A stretch of DNA of 64,000 bases, taken from Actinomadura opuntiae. Lineage in GTDB: Bacteria > Actinomycetota > Actinomycetes > Streptosporangiales > Streptosporangiaceae. Below the pieces are notes generated by a model. It did not search any database. It was given only the letters and a program-made list of their open reading frames with translations, and was not told where the DNA came from. Made by a program: the position numbers and the translations under genes. The stretch's first letter is position 1. Every line of letters starts with the position of its first letter. Location of the stretch: positions 1-64,000 of the forward strand of contig NZ_JASNWF010000038.1 of NCBI RefSeq assembly GCF_030283205.1, given 5' to 3'. Positions 1 through 8,193 of this stretch are shown here, piece by piece.

Positions 1-402
1 GTCGCCCAGCGTCAGCTCCAGGCTCGCCACCGGGCCCTCGACCGTCCGCTCGGCCGGGCCGCCCGGATCGCCGCCGACCCGCACCTCCCGGCCGTCCGCG
101 AGCATCACCCGCGCCGCCGCCTCCCCGCTGGCCAGCACCGCGAGCCCGGACGTCCCGGACGGCCCGGCGACCGCGCACGCCGCCGGGCGGCTCCCGCGCC
201 GGGCCGCCAGCACCCGCGCGGCGCGCCGCACCAGCTCCGCGCCGTCGCCGCCCGCCTCCGCGACCTGCCGCAGCGCGGCCAGCAGCGCGTCCACCAGCGG
301 CGCGGTCACCGCGTCCGGCGCCGCGCACACCAGCGACAGCTCGCCCTCCTGCGCGACCAGCCCGTCGCCGGGCAGCGGCCGCGCGAACGCGCCGCCGCTC
401 AC
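1..402 (-). CDS. Cut gene: N-terminal 134 residues of an unidentified protein
   Basis: The reading frame is open from a GTG at 402 to the window edge, so the C-terminus is missing. The GTG overlaps the TGA of the upstream membrane-protein gene (GTGA), indicating translational coupling. The visible part has no signal peptide or membrane segment. It is Ala/Gly/Arg rich and ends in predicted beta strands (VMLADGREVRVGG and onward). The general look recalls the N-terminal part of actinobacterial FHA or phosphatase-like regulatory proteins, but I see no diagnostic motif and make no functional call. Confidence 0.6.
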   Translation of the reverse strand, partial: MSGGAFARPLPGDGLVAQEGELSLVCAAPDAVTAPLVDALLAALRQVAEAGGDGAELVRRAARVLAARRGSRPAACAVAGPSGTSGLAVLASGEAAARVMLADGREVRVGGDPGGPAERTVEGPVASLELTLGD

Positions 403-839
403 AGCAGCCGTCCGCCGCGCAGCCTCCACCGCACGAAGAACACCCGGATCGGCCCGTTGACGAACAGCCACTGGCCGAGCCACACGAACACGAACATCGT
501 CAGGAACATCGAAGCCGACACGTGTCCTTCGATGCCGGGAACGAGCCCCGCGTTCAGCAGCAGCCACATCACCGTCCCCTCCGGGACGACGGTCACCAGC
601 CCGAACAGCGTCGGCCAGTCCTTGTCCCAGCGGAACTGCATCAGCAGGTGGTACGCCAGCTCCCACACCAGCCCCACCGCGATCACCGCGAGGAGCATCA
701 GGAACGCCGTCCGGTACGCCGCGCCGAGCGAGCCGGGCCGGCCCGGCAGCACCGGGACGACCAGCGCGGTGAGCAGCGCTCCGACGGTGGCGAGCACGAA
801 CACGCGGGTCTGCAGGCGGCCGGCGAGGGTGGGGATCAC
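399..839 (-). CDS. Small four-helix membrane protein of unknown function
   Basis: The 146-residue product has four hydrophobic segments, at about residues 12-32, 42-62, 80-97 and 108-128, so it is an integral membrane protein. The charged loop FRWDKDWPT and the arginine-rich C-terminus (RVFFVRWRLRGGR) are predicted to be cytoplasmic. The start is GTG at 839, preceded by AGGAG about 9 nt upstream. The gene lies 19 bp after the flavoprotein gene and overlaps the next gene, so the three are probably one transcript. I do not recognise the family. Confidence 0.75.
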   Translation of the reverse strand: MIPTLAGRLQTRVFVLATVGALLTALVVPVLPGRPGSLGAAYRTAFLMLLAVIAVGLVWELAYHLLMQFRWDKDWPTLFGLVTVVPEGTVMWLLLNAGLVPGIEGHVSASMFLTMFVFVWLGQWLFVNGPIRVFFVRWRLRGGRLL

Positions 840-858
840 GGTGGGGAGCTCCTGCTGG

Positions 859-2385
859 TCAGATGGGGCGGCCGGCGAACCACTTGATCCACTGGCCGGT
901 CGAGCGCACCGGGCCGAGCCGCGCGCAGAACCCGCGCCGGGCCAGGTCGGCGGCGATGTCCAGCGCCGCGGTCTGCATGCCGAGGAAGCTGTCGACGGCC
1001 GGGAAGTGGTTGCCCGCGGCGGCGGCGCCGGAGGCGTACAGCACGCCGCCCTCGCTCTCGGCGCCGAGCACCTCGAAGTGCTCGCCGACCGCGAGCCGGC
1101 CCGCGCCGTTGCGCCGCGCGCCGCCGTACTGCAGCAGGTCGGCCAGCACCCGGTGCTCGGGCATGTCGGCCTCCAGCCCGGTGCAGTCGATGATGAAGTC
1201 CGAGGCGTACCGGCCGAGGCGCCCGTCGTCGCTGCGGGTCAGCGACAGCAGCCGCCCGTCCGGGGACGGCTCGACCCGGTCCACGACGGCCTGGAACGGG
1301 TGGTACCAGCCGCCCGCGCGGCCCTCGCGCATCTGCTGCTGCCAGCGCCGCAGCCGCGGCGTGGTCGTCCCGCCGACGGCCTTGGACAGCGCGGCGCGCC
1401 CCTCGGGCCCGGCGCGCCGGAACTGCGCCTTCAGCTGCCCGCCGAACGCCGACTTCGGCAGCGTGAACGCCTGGTAGGCCCAGCCGTCGCCGCCCTTGCG
1501 CCGCATCCACAGGCCCTGGCCGTGCGAGCCGGTGACAAACGTGCGGAACATGTGCAGGATCTGCGTCTGCAGCCCGTACTTCGCCCGGTCGTCCATCAGC
1601 CGCTGCAGCACCCGGGACGCGACGATGCCGGCGCCGCGCACCACCACCACGCCGGGACGCGACTTCAGCGTCTCGTACACGTGCTCGTGCGGCTCGTAGG
1701 CGTTGACGACGCGGTGGTAGTCGTTGTGGGTCTCGCGGAACTGCTGCAGGTCGGGCAGGAACTTCAGGCCCGGGTAGCCGACCGCCAGGTGCACGTACTG
1801 CGACCGCATCACGACCCGCTTGGTCGCCGACGCGCCGGGCGGCGGCGTCAGGACGGTGAAGTAGCCGCCGCCCATCCGGCGCCGCACCATCCGGACCTGC
1901 CCCTTGGCGAGCATCTGCCAGTAGGAGATCCGGTCGGCCTCCCGGCGGACCGTCTCGAACACGGTCGCCGCGCGGGGGCTGAAGAAGTCGGTCAGGATCG
2001 GCTCGGTCAGCACCTGCCACAGCAGCTTCACCGACTTGTCCTGCCACGCCTCGTGCAGCGCGTAGGAGGGGAAGCCCCAGATGTTGTCGGGCCGGGCGCC
2101 GGCGTCGGAGCGGATCCGCTCGCCCGGCGGCAGCTGCGAGACGCGGGTCAGGTACTCCCAGGACTGCCAGGGCGCGTCGCGGCTGGACAGCACCCGGATC
2201 GAGCCCGCCGGGACGCCCTGGACGCGCAGCACGTCCACAAGCGTGAACGACCCGAGCCCCCCGCCGACCGACACCAGCGGCGCGTCGTGGACCGGGATGC
2301 CCGCGGCCTGCACCTGCTGGTCGTGCCAGACCGGCGATCGGAGCAGTTCGGGCGTGAGATCACCAACTGGTCGGGCACCCTGCAA
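859..2385 (-). CDS. FAD-dependent oxidoreductase of the two-Rossmann flavoprotein type
   Basis: This is probably a soluble flavin-dependent oxidoreductase. Near the N-terminus (PLVSVGGGLGSF) is a GxGxxG-like dinucleotide-binding loop. A second Rossmann-like stretch (VVVVRGAGIVASRVLQRL) follows in the middle, and near the end there is FIIDCTGLEADMPEH, the hydrophobic-strand plus TG signature of the FAD domain in flavoprotein monooxygenase and lysine/ornithine-hydroxylase-like proteins. The open frame extends to 2508, but the extra residues lack family character. I chose TTG at 2385, which has GGGGGA five bases upstream, giving 508 residues. Substrate is unknown. It heads a three-gene reverse-strand operon and is divergent from the dehydrogenase gene that starts at 2495. 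Confidence 0.75.
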   Translation of the reverse strand: MQGARPVGDLTPELLRSPVWHDQQVQAAGIPVHDAPLVSVGGGLGSFTLVDVLRVQGVPAGSIRVLSSRDAPWQSWEYLTRVSQLPPGERIRSDAGARPDNIWGFPSYALHEAWQDKSVKLLWQVLTEPILTDFFSPRAATVFETVRREADRISYWQMLAKGQVRMVRRRMGGGYFTVLTPPPGASATKRVVMRSQYVHLAVGYPGLKFLPDLQQFRETHNDYHRVVNAYEPHEHVYETLKSRPGVVVVRGAGIVASRVLQRLMDDRAKYGLQTQILHMFRTFVTGSHGQGLWMRRKGGDGWAYQAFTLPKSAFGGQLKAQFRRAGPEGRAALSKAVGGTTTPRLRRWQQQMREGRAGGWYHPFQAVVDRVEPSPDGRLLSLTRSDDGRLGRYASDFIIDCTGLEADMPEHRVLADLLQYGGARRNGAGRLAVGEHFEVLGAESEGGVLYASGAAAAGNHFPAVDSFLGMQTAALDIAADLARRGFCARLGPVRSTGQWIKWFAGRPI

Positions 2386-2494
2386 CGACGTCCCCCGCGA
2401 CAAGATCAGACGAATCGGCCGACACCCTATCCCAAACGGTCCGGCGTGCAGGGCCGATCGCGGCGGCCGCAGGATTGAACGCCGCCGTCCGGGT
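2386..2494. promoter_or_regulatory. Divergent promoter region
   Basis: About 110 bp separate the divergently transcribed flavoprotein and FAD/Fe-S dehydrogenase genes, so promoters for both must lie here. On the reverse strand, TAGGGT is a plausible -10 box about 40 bp before the TTG. No convincing operator palindrome was seen. Confidence 0.35.
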
Positions 2495-5400
2495 ATGCGG
2501 TCGGGCATGTCTGCATCGGCGGAGCGTCTGCGTCAGGTCGGGAGGTTCGCGCAGGGTGGTAAGTACGTAAAGCGGGATAAAGCTGGAAAGGCGGCCGGTG
2601 CGGCCGAGGACTGGAAGACCGCGGCGCTGCGCCGCGACCTGGCCGACCGGGTGGACGGCGAGGTCCGCTTCGACCCGGGATCGCGCGCCGCGTACGCGCA
2701 CGACTCGTCCAACTACCAGCAGCCGCCCATCGGCGTGGTGGTGCCCCGCACCGTCGAGGCCGGCGTCGAGGCGGTCGCGGTCTGCGCCGAGCACGGCGTG
2801 CCGGTGCTGTCGCGCGGCGGCGGGACGAGCCTGGCCGGGCAGTGCTGCAACACCGCCGTCGTCATCGACTGGTCCAAGTACTGCCGCGAGCTGATCTCCG
2901 TCGACCCGCAGCGGCGGACCGCGATCGTCGAACCCGGCGCGTGCCTGGACGACCTGAACGAGGCGCTGTCGGGGCACGAGCTGATGGTCGGCCCGAAGCC
3001 GTCGACCCACGACACCTGCACGATCGGCGGGATGATCGGCAACAACTCGTGCGGCGCGTCGGCGCAGGCGTACGGGAAGATGGTCGACTCGGTGGTCCGG
3101 CTGGAGGTGCTGACCTACGACGGCGTGCGGATGTGGGTGGGCCCCACCTCCGACGAGGAGTACGAGCGGATCCAGGCCGAGGGCGGCCGCCGCGCCGAGA
3201 TCTACCGGGCGCTGCGCGCGCTCCGCGACGACGGCATGGAGCTGATCCGCACCCGCTACCCCGACATCCCGCGCCGCGTGTCCGGCTACAACCTCGACTC
3301 GCTGCTGCCCGAGAAGGGCTTCGACGTCGCGCGCGCCCTGGTCGGGTCGGAGTCGACACTGGTCACCGTGCTGCGCGCCGAGATCTGCCTGGTGCCGGTC
3401 CCGCCGTTCCAGTCGCTGGCCGTGCTCGGCTACGACGACATCTTCGCCGCCGGCGACGCGGTCAAGCGGGTCCTGCCGTCCGAGCCGCTCGCGCTGGAGG
3501 GCATGGACGACACGCTCCTCAACCTGGCCAGGCAGGACAAGCTCGCCGGGCCCGAGGTGCTGAAGGACATGCCGGAAGGCGCCGGCTGGCTGATGGTGAG
3601 GTTCGGCGGCGACACCAAGGACGAGGCCGACCGGCGCGCCCGCGAGCTGATCGAGCGCCTGGAGAACGAACCCGACCCGCCGCACTGCACGTTCGTGCAC
3701 GACCCCGCGGTCGAGGAAATGCTCTGGAAGGTCCGGGAGGCCGGGCTCGGCGCCACCGCCTACCCGCCCGGGCAGCCCGACACCCACGAGGGCTGGGAGG
3801 ACTCCGCCGTCCCGCCCGACCGGCTCGGCGACTACCTGCGCGACTTCCAGGCCCTCATCGACGAGTTCGGCTACGGCCCGGTGTCGCTGTACGGGCACTT
3901 CGGGCAGGGCTGCGTGCACACCCGCATCCCGTTCGACCTGGAGGACGAGAAGGGCACCGGCAACTACCGCCGGTTCATCGAGCGCGCGGCCCGCCTCGTC
4001 GTGGACTACGGCGGGTCGCTGTCGGGCGAGCACGGCGACGGGCAGTCCCGCGGCGAGCTGCTGCCGCTGATGTTCGGGGACGAGGTCGTCCGGCTGTTCG
4101 GGATGCTGAAGGCGATCTTCGACCCGCGCGGGAAGATGAACCCCGGCAAGGTCGTCCGCCCCTACCGCCTCGACGACAACCTCGACCACCTCGGCTACGA
4201 CCCCGCCGAGCCGAAGACCCACTTCTCCTTCCCCGACGACAAGCACCGCTTCACGCACGCGGCGGCCCGCTGCGTGGGGATCGGCAAGTGCCGCGCCTCG
4301 TCCGGCGGCGTCATGTGCCCGAGCTACCGGGCGACGGGGGAGGAGGAGCACTCCACCCGCGGACGCGCCCGCATCCTGATGGAGATGATGCGCGGCATGC
4401 CCGGCGGCGGGCCGGACGGCGGGGTGCCGGACCCGGCGGTGCCCGGTCCCGGCGGCGCCGCGGTCATCACCGACGGCTGGCGCTCCGACGACGTCCGCGA
4501 CGCCCTGGACCTGTGCCTGGCCTGCAAGGGCTGCCGCAGCGACTGCCCGGTCAACGTCGACATGGCGACCTACAAGGCCGAGTTCCTGTCCCACCACTAC
4601 GCCGGCCGGATCCGCCCGCCCGCGCACTACACGATGGGCTGGCTGCCGCTGTGGGCGCGGATGGCCTCGGTGGCGCCCGGCGCGGCCAACACCGCGCTGA
4701 ACGTCCCCGGCCTGGACCGGGTGATCAAGCGGCTCGGCGGCATCGCCCCGGAGCGGCAGATGCCGCGGTTCGCGTCCGAGCGGTTCACCGACTGGTTCAA
4801 GCACCGTCCCGCGCGCACCGGCGGCCGGCGGGTCGTGCTGTGGCCCGACACCTTCACCAACAACTTCCATCCGCACATCGCCAAGGCCGCCGTCCGCGTG
4901 CTGGAGGCGTCCGGCTACCAGGTCGAGGTGCCGCCGGTACCGCTGTGCTGCGGCCTCACCTGGATCTCCACCGGCCAGCTCGGCGTCGCGGCCCGCGTGC
5001 TGCGCCGCACCGTCGACGCCCTGGCGCCGCGGCTGCGCGAGGGGATCCCCGTGGTCGGCCTGGAGCCCAGCTGCACGGCGGTGTTCCGCGCCGACGCCCC
5101 CGAGCTGATGGAGGGCGACCGCGTCGAGGACGACGTCAAACGGCTGCGCGACCAGACCCGCACGCTCGCCGAACTGCTCGACGAGCACCAGGAGGAGGCC
5201 GGCGGCACCTCGCCCGTCGCGTCCCACGACGTGGTCGCCGGACTCGACCGGCCAAAGGTCCGCGCCATCGCCCAGCCGCACTGCCACCAGCACGCCGTCA
5301 TGGGGTTCGGCACCGACGAGCGCGTCCTGGCCCGCGCCGGCGTCGAGGTCGAGACGCTCGACGTCGGATGCTGCGGCCTGGCCGGCAACTTCGGCTTCGA

Positions 5401-5596
5401 GAACGGCCACTACGAGGTGTCCACGAAGATCGCCGAACAGGGCGTGTGGCCCGCGGTGAAGGACGCCGACCCCGGCACGACCGTGCTGGCGGACGGGTTC
5501 TCCTGCCGCACGCAGATCGAGGCGGGCACCGACGCCCGCCCCCGCCACCTCGCCGAACTCCTCGCCGACCTGCTCCCCGACGACGACGGGGACTGA
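2495..5596 (+). CDS. FAD-linked oxidase fused to Fe-S and CCG domains (YdiJ/GlcD-GlpC type 2-hydroxyacid dehydrogenase)
   Basis: The 1033-residue protein matches the length of YdiJ-type D-2-hydroxyacid dehydrogenases. In order it has an FAD-binding domain at about 75-260 (GGTSLAGQ; THDTCTIGGMIGNNSCG), an FAD-oxidase C-terminal domain ending in SGEHGDGQSRGELLP and FDPRGKMNPGKVV, a ferredoxin-like segment at about 590-700 (CVGIGKC then CLACKGCRSDCP), and two CCG cluster motifs near 815 (LCCGLTW) and 957 (GCCGLAGNF) with a histidine-rich QPHCHQHAV between them. It probably oxidises a D-2-hydroxyacid such as D-lactate or D-2-hydroxyglutarate and passes electrons through its Fe-S centres to a membrane acceptor. 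The substrate is not visible from sequence. ATG 2495 and ATG 2507 are both possible starts and neither has a strong ribosome site. Confidence 0.85.
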   Translation: MRSGMSASAERLRQVGRFAQGGKYVKRDKAGKAAGAAEDWKTAALRRDLADRVDGEVRFDPGSRAAYAHDSSNYQQPPIGVVVPRTVEAGVEAVAVCAEHGVPVLSRGGGTSLAGQCCNTAVVIDWSKYCRELISVDPQRRTAIVEPGACLDDLNEALSGHELMVGPKPSTHDTCTIGGMIGNNSCGASAQAYGKMVDSVVRLEVLTYDGVRMWVGPTSDEEYERIQAEGGRRAEIYRALRALRDDGMELIRTRYPDIPRRVSGYNLDSLLPEKGFDVARALVGSESTLVTVLRAEICLVPVPPFQSLAVLGYDDIFAAGDAVKRVLPSEPLALEGMDDTLLNLARQDKLAGPEVLKDMPEGAGWLMVRFGGDTKDEADRRARELIERLENEPDPPHCTFVHDPAVEEMLWKVREAGLGATAYPPGQPDTHEGWEDSAVPPDRLGDYLRDFQALIDEFGYGPVSLYGHFGQGCVHTRIPFDLEDEKGTGNYRRFIERAARLVVDYGGSLSGEHGDGQSRGELLPLMFGDEVVRLFGMLKAIFDPRGKMNPGKVVRPYRLDDNLDHLGYDPAEPKTHFSFPDDKHRFTHAAARCVGIGKCRASSGGVMCPSYRATGEEEHSTRGRARILMEMMRGMPGGGPDGGVPDPAVPGPGGAAVITDGWRSDDVRDALDLCLACKGCRSDCPVNVDMATYKAEFLSHHYAGRIRPPAHYTMGWLPLWARMASVAPGAANTALNVPGLDRVIKRLGGIAPERQMPRFASERFTDWFKHRPARTGGRRVVLWPDTFTNNFHPHIAKAAVRVLEASGYQVEVPPVPLCCGLTWISTGQLGVAARVLRRTVDALAPRLREGIPVVGLEPSCTAVFRADAPELMEGDRVEDDVKRLRDQTRTLAELLDEHQEEAGGTSPVASHDVVAGLDRPKVRAIAQPHCHQHAVMGFGTDERVLARAGVEVETLDVGCCGLAGNFGFENGHYEVSTKIAEQGVWPAVKDADPGTTVLADGFSCRTQIEAGTDARPRHLAELLADLLPDDDGD

Positions 5597-5614
5597 CCGG
5601 CCGCGGCGCGGCGG

Positions 5615-6301
5615 TCAGCCGCGCGGGACCACCAGCGCCCACGACTTCACCGAGCCGTGCCCATGCCAGGGCAGATGGTCGGCGATGTGCCCGAACGAGG
5701 CGGCCGCGTCGCCGTTCATCAGCGTCACCTCGGTGATCGGCCCGGACGGCAGCCGCGCGCAGAAGGTGAACAGCCACACCGGGCGGTCCGGCAGCGCGTA
5801 GCCGGTGAACAGCTCCTCGATCACCACCTGCGTCGGGGGCCGGTCGGCCATCGCCGCCCGGTCGGCCTCGGTCAGCCCCCCGAAGTCGCGGGTCGCGACG
5901 GGCCCGTACCAGACCCGCGCGGACCGCTCGCCGGCGGCCAGCGGTGCCTCCGTCGCGTGCGCGGCGAGGTCGCTGCCGGGCAGCAGCGCGGCGGCGAACA
6001 CCGGGAACACCGTGTGCGCCCAGCCGTCGAGCGCGTCGGCGGCCGGATGCCGGTCGCCGCCCGGCACGCCCACGGCCTGGTCCCAGGCGAACATCCCGCC
6101 GAAGCTCGGGTGCGACACCCCGATCGGCAGCTGGACGAGCCCGTTGTCCTGCGGCTGCGGCGCGGCGATCGCGATCCGCACGCCGGTGCCGGCCACCTCG
6201 ACCTCCGCGCCGCCGGCGGACGCGGGCAGCCCGTGCCCGTCCGCCAGCATCCGCGCGAGCAGCCCCGCGATCTCTTCCGCCCCGATGTCCATGATGATCA
6301 C
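5615..6301 (-). CDS. Conserved actinobacterial protein of unknown function
   Basis: The 228-residue product has no signal peptide or membrane helix and reads as a soluble globular protein. It is rich in aromatic and Gly/Pro turns (SHPSFGGMFAWDQ, HTVFPVFAAALLPG, ALVVPRG at the end). It resembles uncharacterised DUF families found next to many actinomycete genes, and I cannot name one safely. It is convergent with the dehydrogenase gene, with only 18 bp between stops, and lies upstream of nothing on its own strand that suggests an operon. Confidence 0.6.
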   Translation of the reverse strand: MIIMDIGAEEIAGLLARMLADGHGLPASAGGAEVEVAGTGVRIAIAAPQPQDNGLVQLPIGVSHPSFGGMFAWDQAVGVPGGDRHPAADALDGWAHTVFPVFAAALLPGSDLAAHATEAPLAAGERSARVWYGPVATRDFGGLTEADRAAMADRPPTQVVIEELFTGYALPDRPVWLFTFCARLPSGPITEVTLMNGDAAASFGHIADHLPWHGHGSVKSWALVVPRG

Positions 6302-6365
6302 CGTAGCGGGGCGGGCCCGCGGGCACCCGCCGTTCCCCGGATCGGCCCGCGGCGGGCGGGAGCCG

Positions 6366-7235
6366 TCAGGCGGTCAGGCCGACGAGGGCGTCCAGGGTCC
6401 GGCCGAGCGGCGCGTCCAGGGTCACCAGCGCGTGCTCGTCGCCGCGCGTCGCGCCCCGGTTGATGATCGCCACCGGGATGCGGTGCCGCGCGGCGTGCCG
6501 GACGAACCGGTACCCCGACAGCACCGTCAGCGACGACCCCAGCACCAGCAGCAGCCCGGCGGACTCGGTGAGGGCGTAGCAGTCGCGGACCCGGGCGGGC
6601 GGCACGTTCTCCCCGAAGAAGATCACGTCGGGTTTGAGCAGGCCGCCGCAGCGCGCGCAGTCCACCGTCCGGAAGGAGGCGACCTCGGCGTCCGACAGCA
6701 CCGCGTCGCCGTCCGGGTTGATCACGTCGGGGCGGGCGTCCCAGCCGGGGTTGGCGGCGCGCAGCCGCTCCTCCAGCCGCGTCCGCGGCGTGCGCTCCCC
6801 GCAGCCCAGGCACACCACGCGTTCCAGGCCGCCGTGCAGCTCGACGACGCCCGTGGCGCCCGCCGCCTGGTGCAGGCCGTCCACGTTCTGGGTGATGATC
6901 CCGGCGAGCAGGCCGCGCCGCTGCAGCTCGGCGACCGCCCGGTGGCCGGTGTTCGGGCGGGCGCCCGCGATGTGCCGCCAGCCGAGGTGGCTGCGCGCCC
7001 AGTAGCGGCGCCGCGCCGCCGCGTCGCCGGTGAAGCGCTGGTAGGTCATCGGCTCGGCGCGCCGCCGCCGGCCGGTCTCGCCGCGGTAGTCGGGGATGCC
7101 CGACTCGGTGGACAGCCCCGCCCCGCTCAGCACCACCACGTCGCCGTCGGCGGCCAGGTCGGCCAGCACCGCCAGCTCCGGGGCCGCCGCCCCCGCCCGT
7201 TCTTCAACAACCTGCGTCACCTCTCCATGGTGCAC
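6366..7235 (-). CDS. Sir2-family NAD-dependent protein deacylase
   Basis: This is a sirtuin of about 289 residues that removes acyl groups from lysine using NAD. The sequence shows the NAD-binding GAGLSTESGIPDYRG, then TQNVDGLHQAAG, the catalytic histidine in VELHGGLERVVC, and a four-cysteine zinc site (CLGC and CARC) followed by KPDVIFFGENVP and GSSLTV. The order and spacing fit class II (SIRT4-like) bacterial sirtuins. The frame is open to 7586 but the upstream part has no family character. GTG at 7235 is the likely start although no good ribosome site is visible. It is divergent from the DeoR gene. Confidence 0.88.
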   Translation of the reverse strand: MHHGEVTQVVEERAGAAAPELAVLADLAADGDVVVLSGAGLSTESGIPDYRGETGRRRRAEPMTYQRFTGDAAARRRYWARSHLGWRHIAGARPNTGHRAVAELQRRGLLAGIITQNVDGLHQAAGATGVVELHGGLERVVCLGCGERTPRTRLEERLRAANPGWDARPDVINPDGDAVLSDAEVASFRTVDCARCGGLLKPDVIFFGENVPPARVRDCYALTESAGLLLVLGSSLTVLSGYRFVRHAARHRIPVAIINRGATRGDEHALVTLDAPLGRTLDALVGLTA

Positions 7236-7394
7236 GACGGCGCGGCTGACCGTCCGTCCTGACAGAGCGTGAGCGTCCGCCCGTCGCGAACGGGCCGATC
7301 TTGACCGCGTTGACTGACTCCCGTCACGACCTGACCGGGATACGTGCAGGTCAGATGCCCCAATGACGGAGTTCGAGCAATTTTCTGGCGGGTG

Positions 7395-7412
7395 GTGACC
7401 GAAGTCGGTCAC
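7395..7412. promoter_or_regulatory. 8-2-8 palindrome, probable DeoR operator
   Basis: The bases GTGACCGA and TCGGTCAC form a perfect inverted repeat separated by AG. It sits just upstream of a -10-like TACGTT (7419-7424) in front of the DeoR gene, so a bound repressor would cover the -35 region. Autoregulation is inferred from position. Confidence 0.55.
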
Positions 7413-7418
7413 GGGTGC

Positions 7419-7432
7419 TACGTTCCCCTGCG
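7419..7432 (+). promoter_or_regulatory. -10 box of a probable leaderless transcript
   Basis: TACGTT at 7419-7424 is followed after seven bases by the GTG start at 7432. There is no Shine-Dalgarno sequence between them, so the mRNA probably begins at or next to the start codon. Leaderless genes are common in actinomycetes. Confidence 0.45.
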
Positions 7433-8193
7433 TGACCTCGAGCAAGCGACGTGCGCAGATCGTGTCATCGGTGCGCACGAAGGGGGCGGCGTCCGTCCGG
7501 GAGCTGGCCGCGAGCCTTCGGGTGAGCGAGTCCACGATCCGCCGCGATCTGGACCTGCTCGACCGCAACGGCGAGCTCGTCCGCACCTACGGCGGCGCGG
7601 CGCCGACCCCCCGGGCGGCGGCGCCGGAGGTCTCCTTCGCGGTGTCCGCCGAGCACGACAGCGCCGAGAAGGAGGCGGTGGCGGCGCGGGCCGCCGCCCT
7701 GGTCGAGGACGACATGGTCGTCGTGCTCGACATCGGCACCAGCACCCGGCTGCTCGCCCGGCACCTGCGCGGCCGCCCGGTCACCGTCATCACCGCCAAC
7801 CTCGCCGTGCTGGACGAGCTGCGCGACGACGAGGCCGTCCGGCTCTGCCTGCTCGGCGGCGTGGTGCGGCGCAACTACCTGACGCTGGTCGGGTCGCTCA
7901 CCGAGACCGCGCTCCGCCAGGTCCGCGCCGACCTGGTGTTCCTCAGCTGCACCGGGGTGCGGCCGAACGGCCTGGTGGTGGACGACATGGAGGTCGAGAC
8001 CCCGATCAAGCAGGCGATGATCGAGTCCGCCGACCGGGTCGTGCTCGTCGCCTCCGAGGCCAAGTTCCCCGGCACCGGCTCCCTGCGCGTGTGCTCGCTC
8101 GCGCAGGTCGACGCGCTCGTCACCACGGCCGGCGCCGATCCCCAGACTCTCGAGCTCTGCCGGCAGGCGGGCGGGAAGGTGTTCATCGCATGA
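7432..8193 (+). CDS. DeoR/GlpR-family transcriptional regulator
   Basis: The 253-residue protein has the classical DeoR helix-turn-helix at about residues 8-55 (VRELAASLRVSESTIRRDL) and a C-terminal sugar-phosphate sensor domain of the DeoR/RpiA-like fold (VVVLDIGTSTRLLARHL, LLGGVVRRNYLTLVG, ADRVVLVASEAKF). Such proteins repress carbohydrate catabolic genes and are released by a phosphorylated sugar. It overlaps the GH4 gene by ATGA and so is probably the first gene of the sugar operon. Its own promoter carries a palindrome at 7395-7412. Confidence 0.92.
   Translation: MTSSKRRAQIVSSVRTKGAASVRELAASLRVSESTIRRDLDLLDRNGELVRTYGGAAPTPRAAAPEVSFAVSAEHDSAEKEAVAARAAALVEDDMVVVLDIGTSTRLLARHLRGRPVTVITANLAVLDELRDDEAVRLCLLGGVVRRNYLTLVGSLTETALRQVRADLVFLSCTGVRPNGLVVDDMEVETPIKQAMIESADRVVLVASEAKFPGTGSLRVCSLAQVDALVTTAGADPQTLELCRQAGGKVFIA

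Noticed and set aside
2360..5548. 1062-codon reverse-strand open frame opposite the dehydrogenase gene
   Set aside because: It is a GC-skew shadow of the + strand gene, rich in Arg, Gly, Ala and Val without motifs. The + strand frame carries complete FAD, Fe-S and CCG signatures.
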